A DNA stretch of 64,000 nt from Bradyrhizobium sp. in8p8 (GCF_000426845.1 NZ_AUGD01000010.1:278376-342375), one strand, 5' to 3'. Positions 18,712-28,079 are shown, counted from the stretch's first letter. Program-made: numbers and translations. The notes: a model not told the origin generated them from the sequence alone.

Positions 18712-18801
18712 TCAACTCCGCCTGGGCATGGTCCGGAAGGTGAGACAGACCGGCATGAGGATGGCCATGGCGAGCACGAGAAGAACGAGCGCCGCGGCCA
18801 A
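18712..18801 (-). CDS. possible 29-residue membrane peptide
   Basis: A TTG-initiated frame starts six bases after the stop of the 68-residue gene upstream. It encodes AAALVLLVLAMAILMPVCLT as one membrane helix and ends FRTMPRRS, a positively charged tail that would stay in the cytoplasm. A GGAAG lies about 11 bases before the TTG. It fits a translationally coupled tiny membrane protein, but no family is known to me and it may be chance. Confidence 0.3.
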   Translation of the reverse strand: MAAALVLLVLAMAILMPVCLTFRTMPRRS

Positions 18802-18807
18802 CGTCGG

Positions 18808-19014
18808 TCAACTTCCGCTTGGTCGGCCCCAGCCGTCGTTCGAGGCGACGTCGGGCGCTTTGGGGCCTTGATCCTTGTCTGGCAGAGGGTCGGCCTGGGA
18901 CTTCAGGTCGGCGGCCTTGCTGATCAGCTTGGCGGAAAGTTCAGAATCCGAGGTGGTTCTGGCGAATTCAAGCAGCAGAGAAGCCTGCCTGGTGAGATAG
19001 GTTTTGCCCAGCAC
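18808..19014 (-). CDS. small conserved-looking protein (68 aa)
   Basis: The 68-residue product has a helical N-terminal part (KTYLTRQASLLLEFARTTSD, then ELSAKLISKAADLKSQ) and a Pro/Asp-rich tail. I recall similar short proteins in bradyrhizobia with the pattern YLTRQA-x-LL-x-FA and a final polar tail; function unknown. Start is GTG with no good ribosome site. A perfect 26-base palindrome lies 24 bases upstream of the start, where an operator would be expected. No signal peptide or membrane segment. Confidence 0.5.
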   Translation of the reverse strand: MLGKTYLTRQASLLLEFARTTSDSELSAKLISKAADLKSQADPLPDKDQGPKAPDVASNDGWGRPSGS

Positions 19015-19037
19015 GTGGATAAGTCCAATGTAGAAGT

Positions 19038-19063
19038 CCCAACGGACTCATGAGTCCGTTGGG
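19038..19063. repeat. perfect 26-base palindrome
   Basis: The 13-base half CCCAACGGACTCA is followed immediately by its reverse complement with no spacer. It lies upstream of the GTG at 19014 and downstream of the HAD gene on the minus strand, so it could be an operator for the small gene or a terminator-like hairpin. Confidence 0.7.
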
Positions 19064-19072
19064 TGGTATTCT

Positions 19073-19144
19073 GTTCCGGGAACTCCGTATAAAAATGCAC
19101 AAAGGCCTCGGGTTCCTGAGCTGCGCCAATCCAGTTCCGGGAAC
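19073..19144. repeat. two copies of an 11-base dyad
   Basis: GTTCCGGGAAC occurs at 19073-19083 and again at 19134-19144, 61 bases apart. Each is a dyad around a central base. They lie just after the HAD gene and upstream of the 68-residue gene; role unknown. Confidence 0.4.
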
Positions 19145-19169
19145 CGTGTCGTGACGCCTGCAAGGGGTT

Positions 19170-19793
19170 TCAGATACCCAAGGCCCTCAATGCGTTGCCG
19201 ACATCGCGCGGCGACGTCACATGGACGGCGGTCAGGCCGCGCGCCCGTGCGCCTTCGATATTCTCTGCCAGATCATCGAAGAACACAATGCGCTCCGCCG
19301 GCACGCCGATCGCCGCCACGACGTGATCGAATGCCTCGGCATCCGGTTTGCGCAGGCCGATGCTGGACGACAAATACAGTTCGCGGAAATGGCCGAGCAC
19401 GCTGGCATATTCCTTCGAGAAATAGTCCACATGCGGCCGATTGGTGTTGGAAAAGGCATAGAGCGGCATCAGTTTCGCCGCGCGCGGCAGCAGCTCGGCG
19501 ATGTCAGGCATCTCCCCGGCGAAGATCGCGTTCCAGCCTTCCAGGAATTGCGCGTCCGAGATGCCGATTCCGAGTGAAGCACGCAGCGAGGCGAAATAGT
19601 CCTCGTCACTGATCTTCCCGATCTCGTGCAGCCGGTAGGCCTCGTCGCGCACATAGCGCGCGACGATGGCCTCCGGCTGGCAACCGGCATGCCCTGCCCA
19701 GCAGGCGATCGCCTTGGAGAAGTCGATGTCGAGCACCACGCGCCCGAGGTCGAACAGAAGCGCATCCGCGCTGCCGGGAGAGAGCGATGTCAT
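19170..19793 (-). CDS. HAD-superfamily phosphatase (YihX-like)
   Basis: The 207-residue product is a subfamily IA HAD hydrolase. Motif I is LLFDLGRVVLDIDF (nucleophile Asp; the second Asp of DxD is replaced by Gly as in YihX-type proteins), motif II is AFSNTNRPHVD, the Lys is in GLRKPDAEAFD and motif IV is IVFFDDLAENIEGAR. A four-helix cap lies between residues 20 and 85. YihX dephosphorylates sugar 1-phosphates, but substrates vary. A strong AGAAGGAAG site precedes the ATG. It follows the alpha-hydroxy-acid dehydrogenase gene by 29 bases and is probably co-transcribed with it. Confidence 0.82.
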   Translation of the reverse strand: MTSLSPGSADALLFDLGRVVLDIDFSKAIACWAGHAGCQPEAIVARYVRDEAYRLHEIGKISDEDYFASLRASLGIGISDAQFLEGWNAIFAGEMPDIAELLPRAAKLMPLYAFSNTNRPHVDYFSKEYASVLGHFRELYLSSSIGLRKPDAEAFDHVVAAIGVPAERIVFFDDLAENIEGARARGLTAVHVTSPRDVGNALRALGI

Positions 19794-19822
19794 TGCTTCC
19801 TTCTGACGTCAGTATTGGCAGG

Positions 19823-20956
19823 TCAGTAGCGATAGGGCTCATGGTCGAACAGCGGGAACGCGCTGAACACGCTCGGCGCGTTGGTGGCGGTTGCCGGATG
19901 CAGGCAGGACTTGTCCACCTCGGCGAACGAGGTGGCGCCCAACAGGCCAAGGCAGCGCAGCACCTCGTCCTCAAGCAGCTCCAGCATCCGTGCGACTCCG
20001 GCTTCGCCTGCCGCCGCCAGCGCCCAGCATTGCAACCGCCCGATGCCGACGAGGTCCGCGCCCGCAGCGATCGCCTTGACGATGTCGGTGCCGCGACCGA
20101 AACCGCCGTCGACCATGATCTTGGCGCGGCCCTTCACGGCATCGACGATCTCGGGCAGCACATGCATGGCACCGCGGCCGTGGTCGAGTTGGCGGCCGCC
20201 ATGGTTGGAGACGTAAATCCAGTCCACGCCATGATCGAGTGCGATCAGCGCGTCCTCTGCCGTGGCGATGCCCTTCAGAATCAGTGGTATCTCGAATTTG
20301 TCCTTGATCATCTTGACCGTCCGCCATTCCAGGCCCTTCTGGAAATCGCCCCCTGTGGCGCGCAGGCGGCTCTCGCGAACGTAGCGCTTGGCGATGTCGC
20401 GTTCACGACGGCTGTAATGGGCGGTGTCAACGGTCAGGCAGAAGGCCGCATAGGCGTTCTTCTCGGCCCGGCTGACGACATCGGCGACGACGGCATCGTC
20501 GCCGCGGACATAGAGCTGATAAAGCCGTAGCGCATCGGGCGCGGATTCGGCGGTCTTTTCCAGTCCTGGTTCGGATACCGAGCTCAGCATGTGCGCCGCA
20601 CCGAAAGCGCCGGCGGCGCGCGCCACGCTTGCCGCGCCATCCGGATCGAAGATCTCGAGGGCACCGACGGGAGCGAGCACGACCGGCAAGCGCATCCTGC
20701 GGCCGAACTGATCGACCCCGCCGTCGACCTTGCGGACGTCGCGCAGCACGCGCGGGCGGAAGGCGATCTCGTCCAGAGCCATGCGGTTGCGGCGCATCGT
20801 GGTTTCGGTCTCGGCGGCGCCGACGATGTAGTCCCAGGCATTCTGGTTGAGGTTGGCGCGCGCTTTCCGGATGAACTCGTGCAGGTTCTGGAACGGCTCG
20901 TTGCTGGCACCGAGCTCGACGTTCCGGTCCGGCTGGATGCGGGGCGCTTCGTTCAT
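19823..20956 (-). CDS. FMN-dependent alpha-hydroxy-acid oxidase/dehydrogenase
   Basis: The 377-residue protein is a TIM-barrel flavoenzyme of the lactate dehydrogenase (LldD)/glycolate oxidase/mandelate dehydrogenase family. The catalytic His is in WIYVSNHGGRQLD, the FMN phosphate site is MVDGGFGRGTDIVKA with GADLVGIGR, and an N-terminal LHEFIRKARANLNQNAWDYI matches the family opening. No signal or membrane loop is obvious. Start is the ATG after a GGGAGG site; a frame twelve codons longer lacks one. The substrate is not readable; lactate or a related 2-hydroxy acid is likely. It leads a two-gene unit with the HAD phosphatase. Confidence 0.85.
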   Translation of the reverse strand: MNEAPRIQPDRNVELGASNEPFQNLHEFIRKARANLNQNAWDYIVGAAETETTMRRNRMALDEIAFRPRVLRDVRKVDGGVDQFGRRMRLPVVLAPVGALEIFDPDGAASVARAAGAFGAAHMLSSVSEPGLEKTAESAPDALRLYQLYVRGDDAVVADVVSRAEKNAYAAFCLTVDTAHYSRRERDIAKRYVRESRLRATGGDFQKGLEWRTVKMIKDKFEIPLILKGIATAEDALIALDHGVDWIYVSNHGGRQLDHGRGAMHVLPEIVDAVKGRAKIMVDGGFGRGTDIVKAIAAGADLVGIGRLQCWALAAAGEAGVARMLELLEDEVLRCLGLLGATSFAEVDKSCLHPATATNAPSVFSAFPLFDHEPYRY

Positions 20957-21259
20957 TGTTATCCTCCCGAGAATTTGAAGCCTTATCGTCATCGCCTATC
21001 GCGTCCGGGCCTCCCAAACCATCGTAAAATCGCATAGCTGCGAGGCGCGGCGGGCCGACCGGTTTGCGCTTTCCGCGCAACAACCGGGACGTTGCCAAAA
21101 GTTTAGTCCAAGGCGAAGGGATTTCGTCGGCATACCCGCCAACGTGGCATCCCGGCCTTGAAGAAACCGGAATGGTATTGTGAGAAGCGGGCTGGATCGC
21201 CATTTGTATGGCGCCTCCTCAGCTCCAAGAGAACCGCCAAGCAAAAGGCACCCTCATCC

Positions 21260-22597
<1,338 letters not shown>

Positions 22598-22625
22598 TCT
22601 GATGACCTCAGACTTAGATCTTGAT

Positions 22626-22663
22626 CGCCCGGGAGTGGATGTCCGCTTCCGGGCGAATTTGTT
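22626..22663 (+). terminator. intrinsic terminator of ctpA
   Basis: CGCCCGG at 22626-22632 pairs with CCGGGCG at 22649-22655, and AGTGGA/TCCGCT inside extend the stem with one G-U pair. The stem is followed by AATTTGTT. It starts 28 bases after the ctpA stop. Confidence 0.75.
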
Positions 22664-22710
22664 CGGGCGCTGTCTCCGCGTCGACGTCAGCCCCTCGGTC
22701 TCGCCGAAGC

Positions 22711-23147
22711 CTAACCGGCCTCGCGGCGGCGGCTCTCGCTGCCTTCGCGCCGGGCGAGCCGGCTGCGGTGCAGCGCGAACAGCTCCAGCACCTTGTCGGC
22801 GGGCCTGGCGGCGCTGAACAGATAGCCCTGCATCTCCGAGCAGCCGAGCGTGCGCAGCAGGCGCTGCTGCTCCTCGGTCTCGACGCCCTCGGCCGTGGTG
22901 GTCATGCGGCGGGCAGTCGCCAGATTGACGACGGCCTGTACGATGCTGGCCGAGCCGTCGGGGCGGGCGATGTCGTCGACGAAGCAGCGATCGATCTTGA
23001 TCTTGTCGAACGGGAAGCGGTGCAGATAGCTCAGCGACGAGTAGCCGGTGCCGAAATCGTCGAGCGCGATCCGCACCCCGATGGCGTGGAGCTGGTGCAG
23101 GATCGCGAGCGCGGCATCGTCGTCGCGGATCAGGACCGCCTCCGTGA
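22711..23147 (-). pseudogene. 3' fragment of a GGDEF-EAL gene (duplicate EAL C terminus)
   Basis: This stretch encodes the last 144 residues or so of an EAL phosphodiesterase domain, from TEAVLIRDDDAALAIL through DDFGTGYSSLSYL and EGVETEEQQRLL to the stop. It matches the end of the intact gene at 24636-27368 base for base in length, with 22 differences in 437 positions by my count. It has no start codon of its own, and the sequence before it (on the minus strand) is unrelated: the frame runs into the antisense of an amidinotransferase fragment. It cannot make an active enzyme because the EAL motif itself is missing. Confidence 0.9.
22711..23147. repeat. 437-base direct repeat, copy 1
   Basis: Same orientation and length as 24636-25072, without indels. 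I count 22 mismatches (about 95% identity), of which only four change an amino acid (His/Arg, Thr/Ala, Val/Met, Ser/Arg). The match stops abruptly at 23147. Confidence 0.92.
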
Positions 23148-23758
23148 CGCCGGAGGGCGCAATCATCTGCCGCTTAGCGGGAGCGTCGCGTGCCGGCGAG
23201 GAGATCAAGACCGCCTCTAGACTCGCGGAGCTTTCCGTACCAATCCTTTTCACAGTACACGGCCATGGCACGTTTGAAGGACCTGATTTACTGTTCTTTG
23301 GTCCTCGACGAGCTTTCGTGGCGAACTCAATTCGTTCGAATGCGGAAGGTGTGAAGCAAATTGCGGAGTGCTTGCGGTTTCAGCAGATTGAAGTAGTCGC
23401 TGTCGAAACCACATTCGGGTGTGGCCATCTGGACGGAGTGGTCAGCTTGGTGGACAAGGATCTTGCTATAATTTACCCGAAGCATGCTTCATACAAACTC
23501 TACGAGACGCTAGGAGGAGCAGATTATGAAATAATTCAGCTGCCGGACGAGCAGGAGGCGAGGAATGGGATGCCCATCAACATGGTCGCTCTGGGGCCAA
23601 GGCGAGTTCTAATTCCCATGGGAAATCCGCGGACGATCGATATGCTGGGTCGACACGGAGTTGATTGCATCGAGGTCGATCTGTCTGAGATAATGAAGGC
23701 GGGCGGCGCCGTGCACTGCGTTACCGGTATCTTGCGAAGAGAGCCAAGATCGACTTGA
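23144..23758 (+). pseudogene. 5'-truncated amidinotransferase/dimethylargininase-like gene
   Basis: The frame from 23144 encodes about 204 residues that read like the C-terminal two thirds of the arginine deiminase/DDAH/amidinotransferase superfamily: TPEGAIICRLAGASRAGEE, GTFEGPDLLFFG (the place of the usual EGGD motif), CGHLDGVVSLVDKDLAIIY (catalytic His) and GGAVHCVTGIL (catalytic Cys near the end). The N-terminal part that completes the substrate pocket is missing exactly where the EAL duplicate begins, so the gene was cut by recombination. Codon use is visibly less GC-rich than the neighbours. A GTG at the junction could in principle start a product, but no ribosome site belongs to it. 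Confidence 0.75.
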
Positions 23759-23778
23759 GCCTTTCTGGTTCCATACCC

Positions 23779-24357
23779 ATGTCAACTCTCTTCTTTCTTA
23801 CACATCCAGAGGTCGTGATAGACCCCAAGGTTCCTGTGCCGGAATGGCATTTGTCCCCTATTGGACGTGCTAGGATGGAGAGTTTCTGCGCCCGCAAGGA
23901 GGTATCCAACGTCAGACATGTCTACACAAGTTCAGAGCGCAAGGCCCTCGATGGAGGCGAAATCATCAGCCATCGGCTTGGGGTACCTTTAGATGTCGAT
24001 AGTCGGCTTGGCGAGATCGATCGTTCATCGACCGGATACCTGCCAAAAGCTCTGCATGACAGTCTAGGCGAACTGGCGATGGAAAACCCGATGCACAGCG
24101 TCAGGGGCTGGGAGCGGGCAGTGGACGCGCAGCGGCGCGTCGCGAATGCCGTGCGCGATATCCGAACCAGGCACCCTTTCGAAGATGTCGTTGTAGTCTC
24201 GCACGGGGGCGTCGGTCTGTTGTTTCTCTGCAGTGTGCTCGGCGTCGAGATTTCGCGGGCCTATACAGCGCCGAACAGAAATGGGGGCTGCTATTTCTGC
24301 ATTGACTCGAGCTCGGGTGCGCTGAGGACTAGCTGGAAAGATATCGAAGAGACTTAG
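23779..24357 (+). CDS. histidine phosphatase family protein with a variant THP motif
   Basis: The 192-residue protein has the phosphoglycerate-mutase-like layout: an N-terminal strand with the phospho-acceptor His, a TSSERKA segment (Arg54), LGEI (Glu79) and VVVVSHGGVG (His142). The usual RHG signature is LTHP here: His9 is kept, but the phosphate-binding Arg is Thr and the Gly is Pro. Activity may therefore be altered, unless another Arg substitutes. Start is ATG 23779; a TTG at 23755 overlapping the stop of the amidinotransferase fragment is an alternative and suggests the two were an operon. Base composition is AT-richer than the chromosome around it, as for the fragment upstream. Confidence 0.75.
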   Translation: MSTLFFLTHPEVVIDPKVPVPEWHLSPIGRARMESFCARKEVSNVRHVYTSSERKALDGGEIISHRLGVPLDVDSRLGEIDRSSTGYLPKALHDSLGELAMENPMHSVRGWERAVDAQRRVANAVRDIRTRHPFEDVVVVSHGGVGLLFLCSVLGVEISRAYTAPNRNGGCYFCIDSSSGALRTSWKDIEET

Positions 24358-24635
24358 CTACGGGAGCCGGCGTTTTAAGCCGCGCGGTGGTGCGCGGGCG
24401 GCACGTCCTCGTTCGAGTACATCCGAAGCACATAAAGGATGCCGTTGAGAACCCGACGGTCGTCCGCCCGCGCGACACCACGTGAGTTATTTGCTGCAAC
24501 GGCTTGATCAAAAGAGGCTTGACCAAAACCCCTTTCTCGGTCGCTCCGGTCGAACCGCGCTATGTCTCGTTCTAAATTACCGGAAGAACTAAATCACGTT
24601 TGGCAAGCTAACGGATTCGCGTTATGAGCACAGGA
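24358..24635. other. right end of the foreign-looking segment
   Basis: About 280 bases with mixed, partly AT-rich composition and no supported gene. It ends precisely where copy 2 of the 437-base repeat begins at the stop codon of the GGDEF-EAL gene. No integrase, inverted terminal repeat or tRNA is seen. Confidence 0.4.
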
Positions 24636-25072
24636 CTAACCGGCCTCGCGCCGGCGGCGCTCGCTGCCTTCGCGCCGGGCGAGCCGGCTGCGGTGCAGCG
24701 CGAACAGTTCCAGCATCTTGTCGGCGGGCCTGGCGGCGCTGAACAGATAGCCCTGCATCTCCGAGCAGCCGAGCGTGCGAAGCAGGCGCTGCTGCTCCTC
24801 GGTCTCGACGCCCTCGGCCGTGGTAGTCATGCGCCGGGCGGCCGCCAAATTGACCACGGCCTGAACGATGCTGGCGGAGCCGTCGGGGCGGGCGATATCG
24901 TCGACGAAACAGCGATCGATCTTGATCTTGTCGAACGGGAAGCGGTGAAGATAGCTCAGCGATGAGTAGCCGGTGCCGAAATCGTCGAGCGCGATGCGCA
25001 CGCCGATGGCGCGGAGCTGGTGCAGGATCGCGAGCGCGGCATCGTCGTCACGGATCAGGACCGCCTCGGTGA
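24636..25072. repeat. 437-base direct repeat, copy 2 (inside the intact GGDEF-EAL gene)
   Basis: This copy forms the last 437 bases of the intact gene. It continues into the rest of the EAL domain (LELEITEAVLIRDD), whereas copy 1 at 22711-23147 switches to unrelated sequence at the equivalent point. Confidence 0.92.
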
Positions 25073-27368
25073 TCTCGAGCTCGAGCCGGCTCGCCGGCAG
25101 GTTCGAGGCGGCGAGCGCCGCCATGATCTTGAGCGCCAGCGTGCCGCTCTTGAACTGCACCGGAGAGACGTTGACCGCGAGGCGGATGTCGTCGGGCCAG
25201 TTTGCTGCATCCCGGCACGCGGTCGCCAGCACCCACTCGCCGATCTCGTTGATCAGGCCGGTGTCCTCCGCGATGGGGATGAATTCGGCAGGCGAGACCC
25301 AGCCGCGCCCGGGGTGGCGCCAGCGCACCAGCGCCTCGCAGCCGGTGATGCGGTCGTCCTTCAAGCCGAGACAGGGTTGGTAGTAGACCTCGAGCCCGCC
25401 TTCCAGACCCCCTTGGGCAAGGGCGTGGCGCAGGTCGCTCTCGAGCTGGCGGCGCTCGCGGACCTTGGCATCCATCTCCGGCTCGAAGAAACGATAGGTG
25501 CGGCGTCCGGCAGACTTGGCCGCATACATTGCCATGTCCGCGTTCTTGAGGATCTGATCGAGCACCGTGCCGTGTTCCGGCGCGAGCGCAATACCGATGC
25601 TGGCATCGCTGGTGAGATGGTGGCCCATGCAGTCGAACGGCGTGCGGATGGCTTCGAAAACCCGCGCGACGAGTTCGCTGACCCGGTCCGATGACGTCAC
25701 AGCGCTTTGCACAATGGCGAACTCGTCGCCGCCGAGCCGCGCCACGAAATCGGCGGGGCCCGCACAGCGGCGAAGGTTCGTGGCCACCGATTTCAAGAGC
25801 TCGTCGCCCACGAGATGGCCAAGCGCGTCGTTAACGCCCTTGAATTCGTCGATGTCGATGTAGTGCACGGCAATCTGCTCGCCGTCGCGGAGCGCAGCCA
25901 GCTCTCCGCGCAGATGCTCATGGAACATGGTGCGGTTGGGCAGATCCGTCAGCGAGTCGTAGTGGGCGAGATGGGTGATGCGCTCCTCGATGCGGCGGCG
26001 CTCCGTGATGTCCTCATGGGTCGCGACCCAGCCGCCGTCCGCAAGCGGTTCATTGAGGATGTGGATCGACCGGCCGTCGGCGGTGTCGACCACCATGGAG
26101 TTGCGGACATGGATGTCCTTCAGCACGAGCGCGACGTAAGCGTCGACGTCGCCGGTGAACGAGCCGGTCGCCTTGCGATGGGCGATGATGTCGTGGAAGC
26201 TGGAGCCGGGTTTCACGATGTCAGGCGACAGTCCGTACATCTCGATGTAGCGCTGGTTGCAGACCACGAGCCGCCGCTCGGAATCGAACAGCAAGAGGCC
26301 TTGCGTCATGTTGTTGACGGCGTGATCGAGCCGTTGCTTTTCCAGCGTCAGCCGTTCGCGGGAAAGGCGGTGCTGCTCAAGCAGCTTGCGCACGACCGCG
26401 ATCAGCACGCCTGCGATGGCGAGCGCGGACGAGGCGGCGACCGACGTCAGAATTCCGATTTGCTCGCGCCAGTCCGTCAGGGCCGACGCGCGCGTCGTGG
26501 TGGCCATCATCAGGATCGGGAAGTGGGGCAGGGCCCGCGAGGAGATCAGCCGGTCCTCGCCGTCGACGGGACTCGTAAAGCGGCCGGCAAAATGATCCAG
26601 CCCGAACACCCTCTGGTGCTCGAACGGGCCGGTCTTGAAGTTCCGTCCCATCAATTCGCGGGAGTGCGGATAGCGGGCGAGCAGCGTGCCGTCCCGATGC
26701 AGCATCGAGATGGTCGCGCCGTCGCCGAGCACGACGGAGGCGAAGAATTTCTCGAAATTGGCGGGCTCGATGCCGCGACCGACGACACCGAGGAACTCGC
26801 CACCGGGACCGACGATTCTGCGGGCTACCAGAATGGTCCAGGCACCGGAGAGGCGGCTATACAGCGGCTCGATCAGCACGTCAGGCGAAAAGGGGTCGTA
26901 CTTGAAGGTGCGGAAGTAGGCGCGGTCGGCAACGTTCACTTTTGGGGCTGGCCATGCCGTCGACGAATTGATCAGATTGCCCTCGGCATCGATGACGTTG
27001 ACGCCTCCGATGTAGGGCAGGGCCTCGATCTTCGACCGCAGCATTCGGTGAACGTCCTCGCCCGAGAGGCGCGTACGATACTGCTCTCCGGTCGTGATTC
27101 CAATCGAGCGGACATGATCGATGAAGGCTTTCTGGATGACCCCGAAATCCTGCAATTGCTGATCGAAATGATGAGCGAGCAGCAGCACGGTATTCTCCAG
27201 CTCGCGGCTGGAGTTGCGCAGCGCCCGCTCCCGGAAGTTCTGCGCCATCAGGACCGAGCCGATGGCGATGGTTGCGATCAGAAGCGTGCCGCCCGCCACC
27301 AGCCAACGGATCGGTCCGCTGCGCACGAAGATTTGGTCAAAGAGACGACTTCCGAATTTCATCTTCAT
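24636..27368 (-). CDS. membrane-bound c-di-GMP signalling protein (Cache-PAS-GGDEF-EAL)
   Basis: The 910-residue protein has a membrane helix near residues 20-42, a periplasmic Cache-like sensor (to about 300), a second helix (about 308-332), a PAS domain (about 345-450; TQGLLLFDSERRLVVCNQRY), GGDEF (about 465-630; the site is RLGGDEFAIV) and EAL (about 640-900; CEALVRWRHP, DDFGTGYSSLSYL, EGVETEE). Both catalytic signatures are intact, so it could make and break c-di-GMP; the RxxD product-inhibition site before GGDEF is not present (GPAD at that place). The last 437 bases are repeated at 22711-23147. ATG at 27368 or two codons later. Confidence 0.93.
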   Translation of the reverse strand: MKMKFGSRLFDQIFVRSGPIRWLVAGGTLLIATIAIGSVLMAQNFRERALRNSSRELENTVLLLAHHFDQQLQDFGVIQKAFIDHVRSIGITTGEQYRTRLSGEDVHRMLRSKIEALPYIGGVNVIDAEGNLINSSTAWPAPKVNVADRAYFRTFKYDPFSPDVLIEPLYSRLSGAWTILVARRIVGPGGEFLGVVGRGIEPANFEKFFASVVLGDGATISMLHRDGTLLARYPHSRELMGRNFKTGPFEHQRVFGLDHFAGRFTSPVDGEDRLISSRALPHFPILMMATTTRASALTDWREQIGILTSVAASSALAIAGVLIAVVRKLLEQHRLSRERLTLEKQRLDHAVNNMTQGLLLFDSERRLVVCNQRYIEMYGLSPDIVKPGSSFHDIIAHRKATGSFTGDVDAYVALVLKDIHVRNSMVVDTADGRSIHILNEPLADGGWVATHEDITERRRIEERITHLAHYDSLTDLPNRTMFHEHLRGELAALRDGEQIAVHYIDIDEFKGVNDALGHLVGDELLKSVATNLRRCAGPADFVARLGGDEFAIVQSAVTSSDRVSELVARVFEAIRTPFDCMGHHLTSDASIGIALAPEHGTVLDQILKNADMAMYAAKSAGRRTYRFFEPEMDAKVRERRQLESDLRHALAQGGLEGGLEVYYQPCLGLKDDRITGCEALVRWRHPGRGWVSPAEFIPIAEDTGLINEIGEWVLATACRDAANWPDDIRLAVNVSPVQFKSGTLALKIMAALAASNLPASRLELEITEAVLIRDDDAALAILHQLRAIGVRIALDDFGTGYSSLSYLHRFPFDKIKIDRCFVDDIARPDGSASIVQAVVNLAAARRMTTTAEGVETEEQQRLLRTLGCSEMQGYLFSAARPADKMLELFALHRSRLARREGSERRRREAG

Positions 27369-27544
27369 GCTGGATCATTGCCGCGCACACGTCAGGATCA
27401 ATTCATGACCCTGAAGACATCCGTTGGTTTACGGGGACGGTGTGGAGGTAAAGTTAGGAAGCGCGGTTAACGAAGCGTGAACGATTGCGCGCAAAGGCGA
27501 TCCAGTGCCGGCACGAGGGCTGAGCACTCCAGGGCGAGCGTGCT

Positions 27545-28078
27545 TCAGGCGCGATAATGGCCGGACTTGCCGCCGAGCTTCTCGACGAGATGGATGCCCT
27601 CGATGCGTACGCCGCGCTCGACCGCCTTGATCATGTCGTAGATGGTGAGGCACGCGACCGAGACGGCCGTGAGCGCCTCCATCTCGACGCCGGTCGGGCC
27701 GGTCACCTTCACGCTGGCGCGAACGAGGCAGCCCGGCAGTTTGACGTCAGGCTCGATCTCGACCGTCACCTTGGACAGCGCTAGCGGATGGCAGAGCGGG
27801 ATCAGCTCCGAGGTGCGCTTGGCCGCCATGATGCCGGCGATGCGCGCGGTGCCGAGCACGTCGCCCTTCTTGGCGTTGCCGGATACGATCAGGTCGAGCG
27901 TTGCCTTGGTCATGACGACGCGCCCTTCCGCGACGGCAAGGCGCTCCGTCGCGGGCTTGTCCGAGACGTCGACCATCCTGGCCTCGCCGGAGGCGCCGAT
28001 ATGGGTGAGCGCAGGGCCGGCCTTGGATGTGGCCGCCCTCGTCTTGGCCGGATTCGCTTTGGCCGGCTTGCGCGCCAT
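27545..28078 (-). CDS. moaC: cyclic pyranopterin monophosphate synthase MoaC
   Basis: MoaC converts the MoaA product to cyclic pyranopterin monophosphate in molybdenum cofactor synthesis. The 177-residue product has a Lys/Ala-rich N-terminal extension (about 20 residues) and then the MoaC domain with ARMVDVSDKPATERLAVAEG, AAKRTSELIPLCHPL and GVEMEALTAVSVACLTIYDM. The start codon lies one base from the trpC stop (TGACATG on the minus strand), so translation is coupled. It is the last gene of a trpD-trpC-moaC run; in relatives moeA and lexA would follow, but here the GGDEF-EAL gene comes next. Confidence 0.95.
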   Translation of the reverse strand: MARKPAKANPAKTRAATSKAGPALTHIGASGEARMVDVSDKPATERLAVAEGRVVMTKATLDLIVSGNAKKGDVLGTARIAGIMAAKRTSELIPLCHPLALSKVTVEIEPDVKLPGCLVRASVKVTGPTGVEMEALTAVSVACLTIYDMIKAVERGVRIEGIHLVEKLGGKSGHYRA

Positions 28079-28079
28079 G

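Noticed and set aside
23148..24635. Integrative element with attachment sites at the 437-base repeats
   Set aside because: No integrase or recombinase gene lies inside, the repeats are far too long and diverged for att sites, and one boundary truncates a gene.
25707..27470. Long plus-strand frame opposite the GGDEF-EAL gene
   Set aside because: Shadow of the GGDEF-EAL gene; it lacks a ribosome site and protein-like composition.
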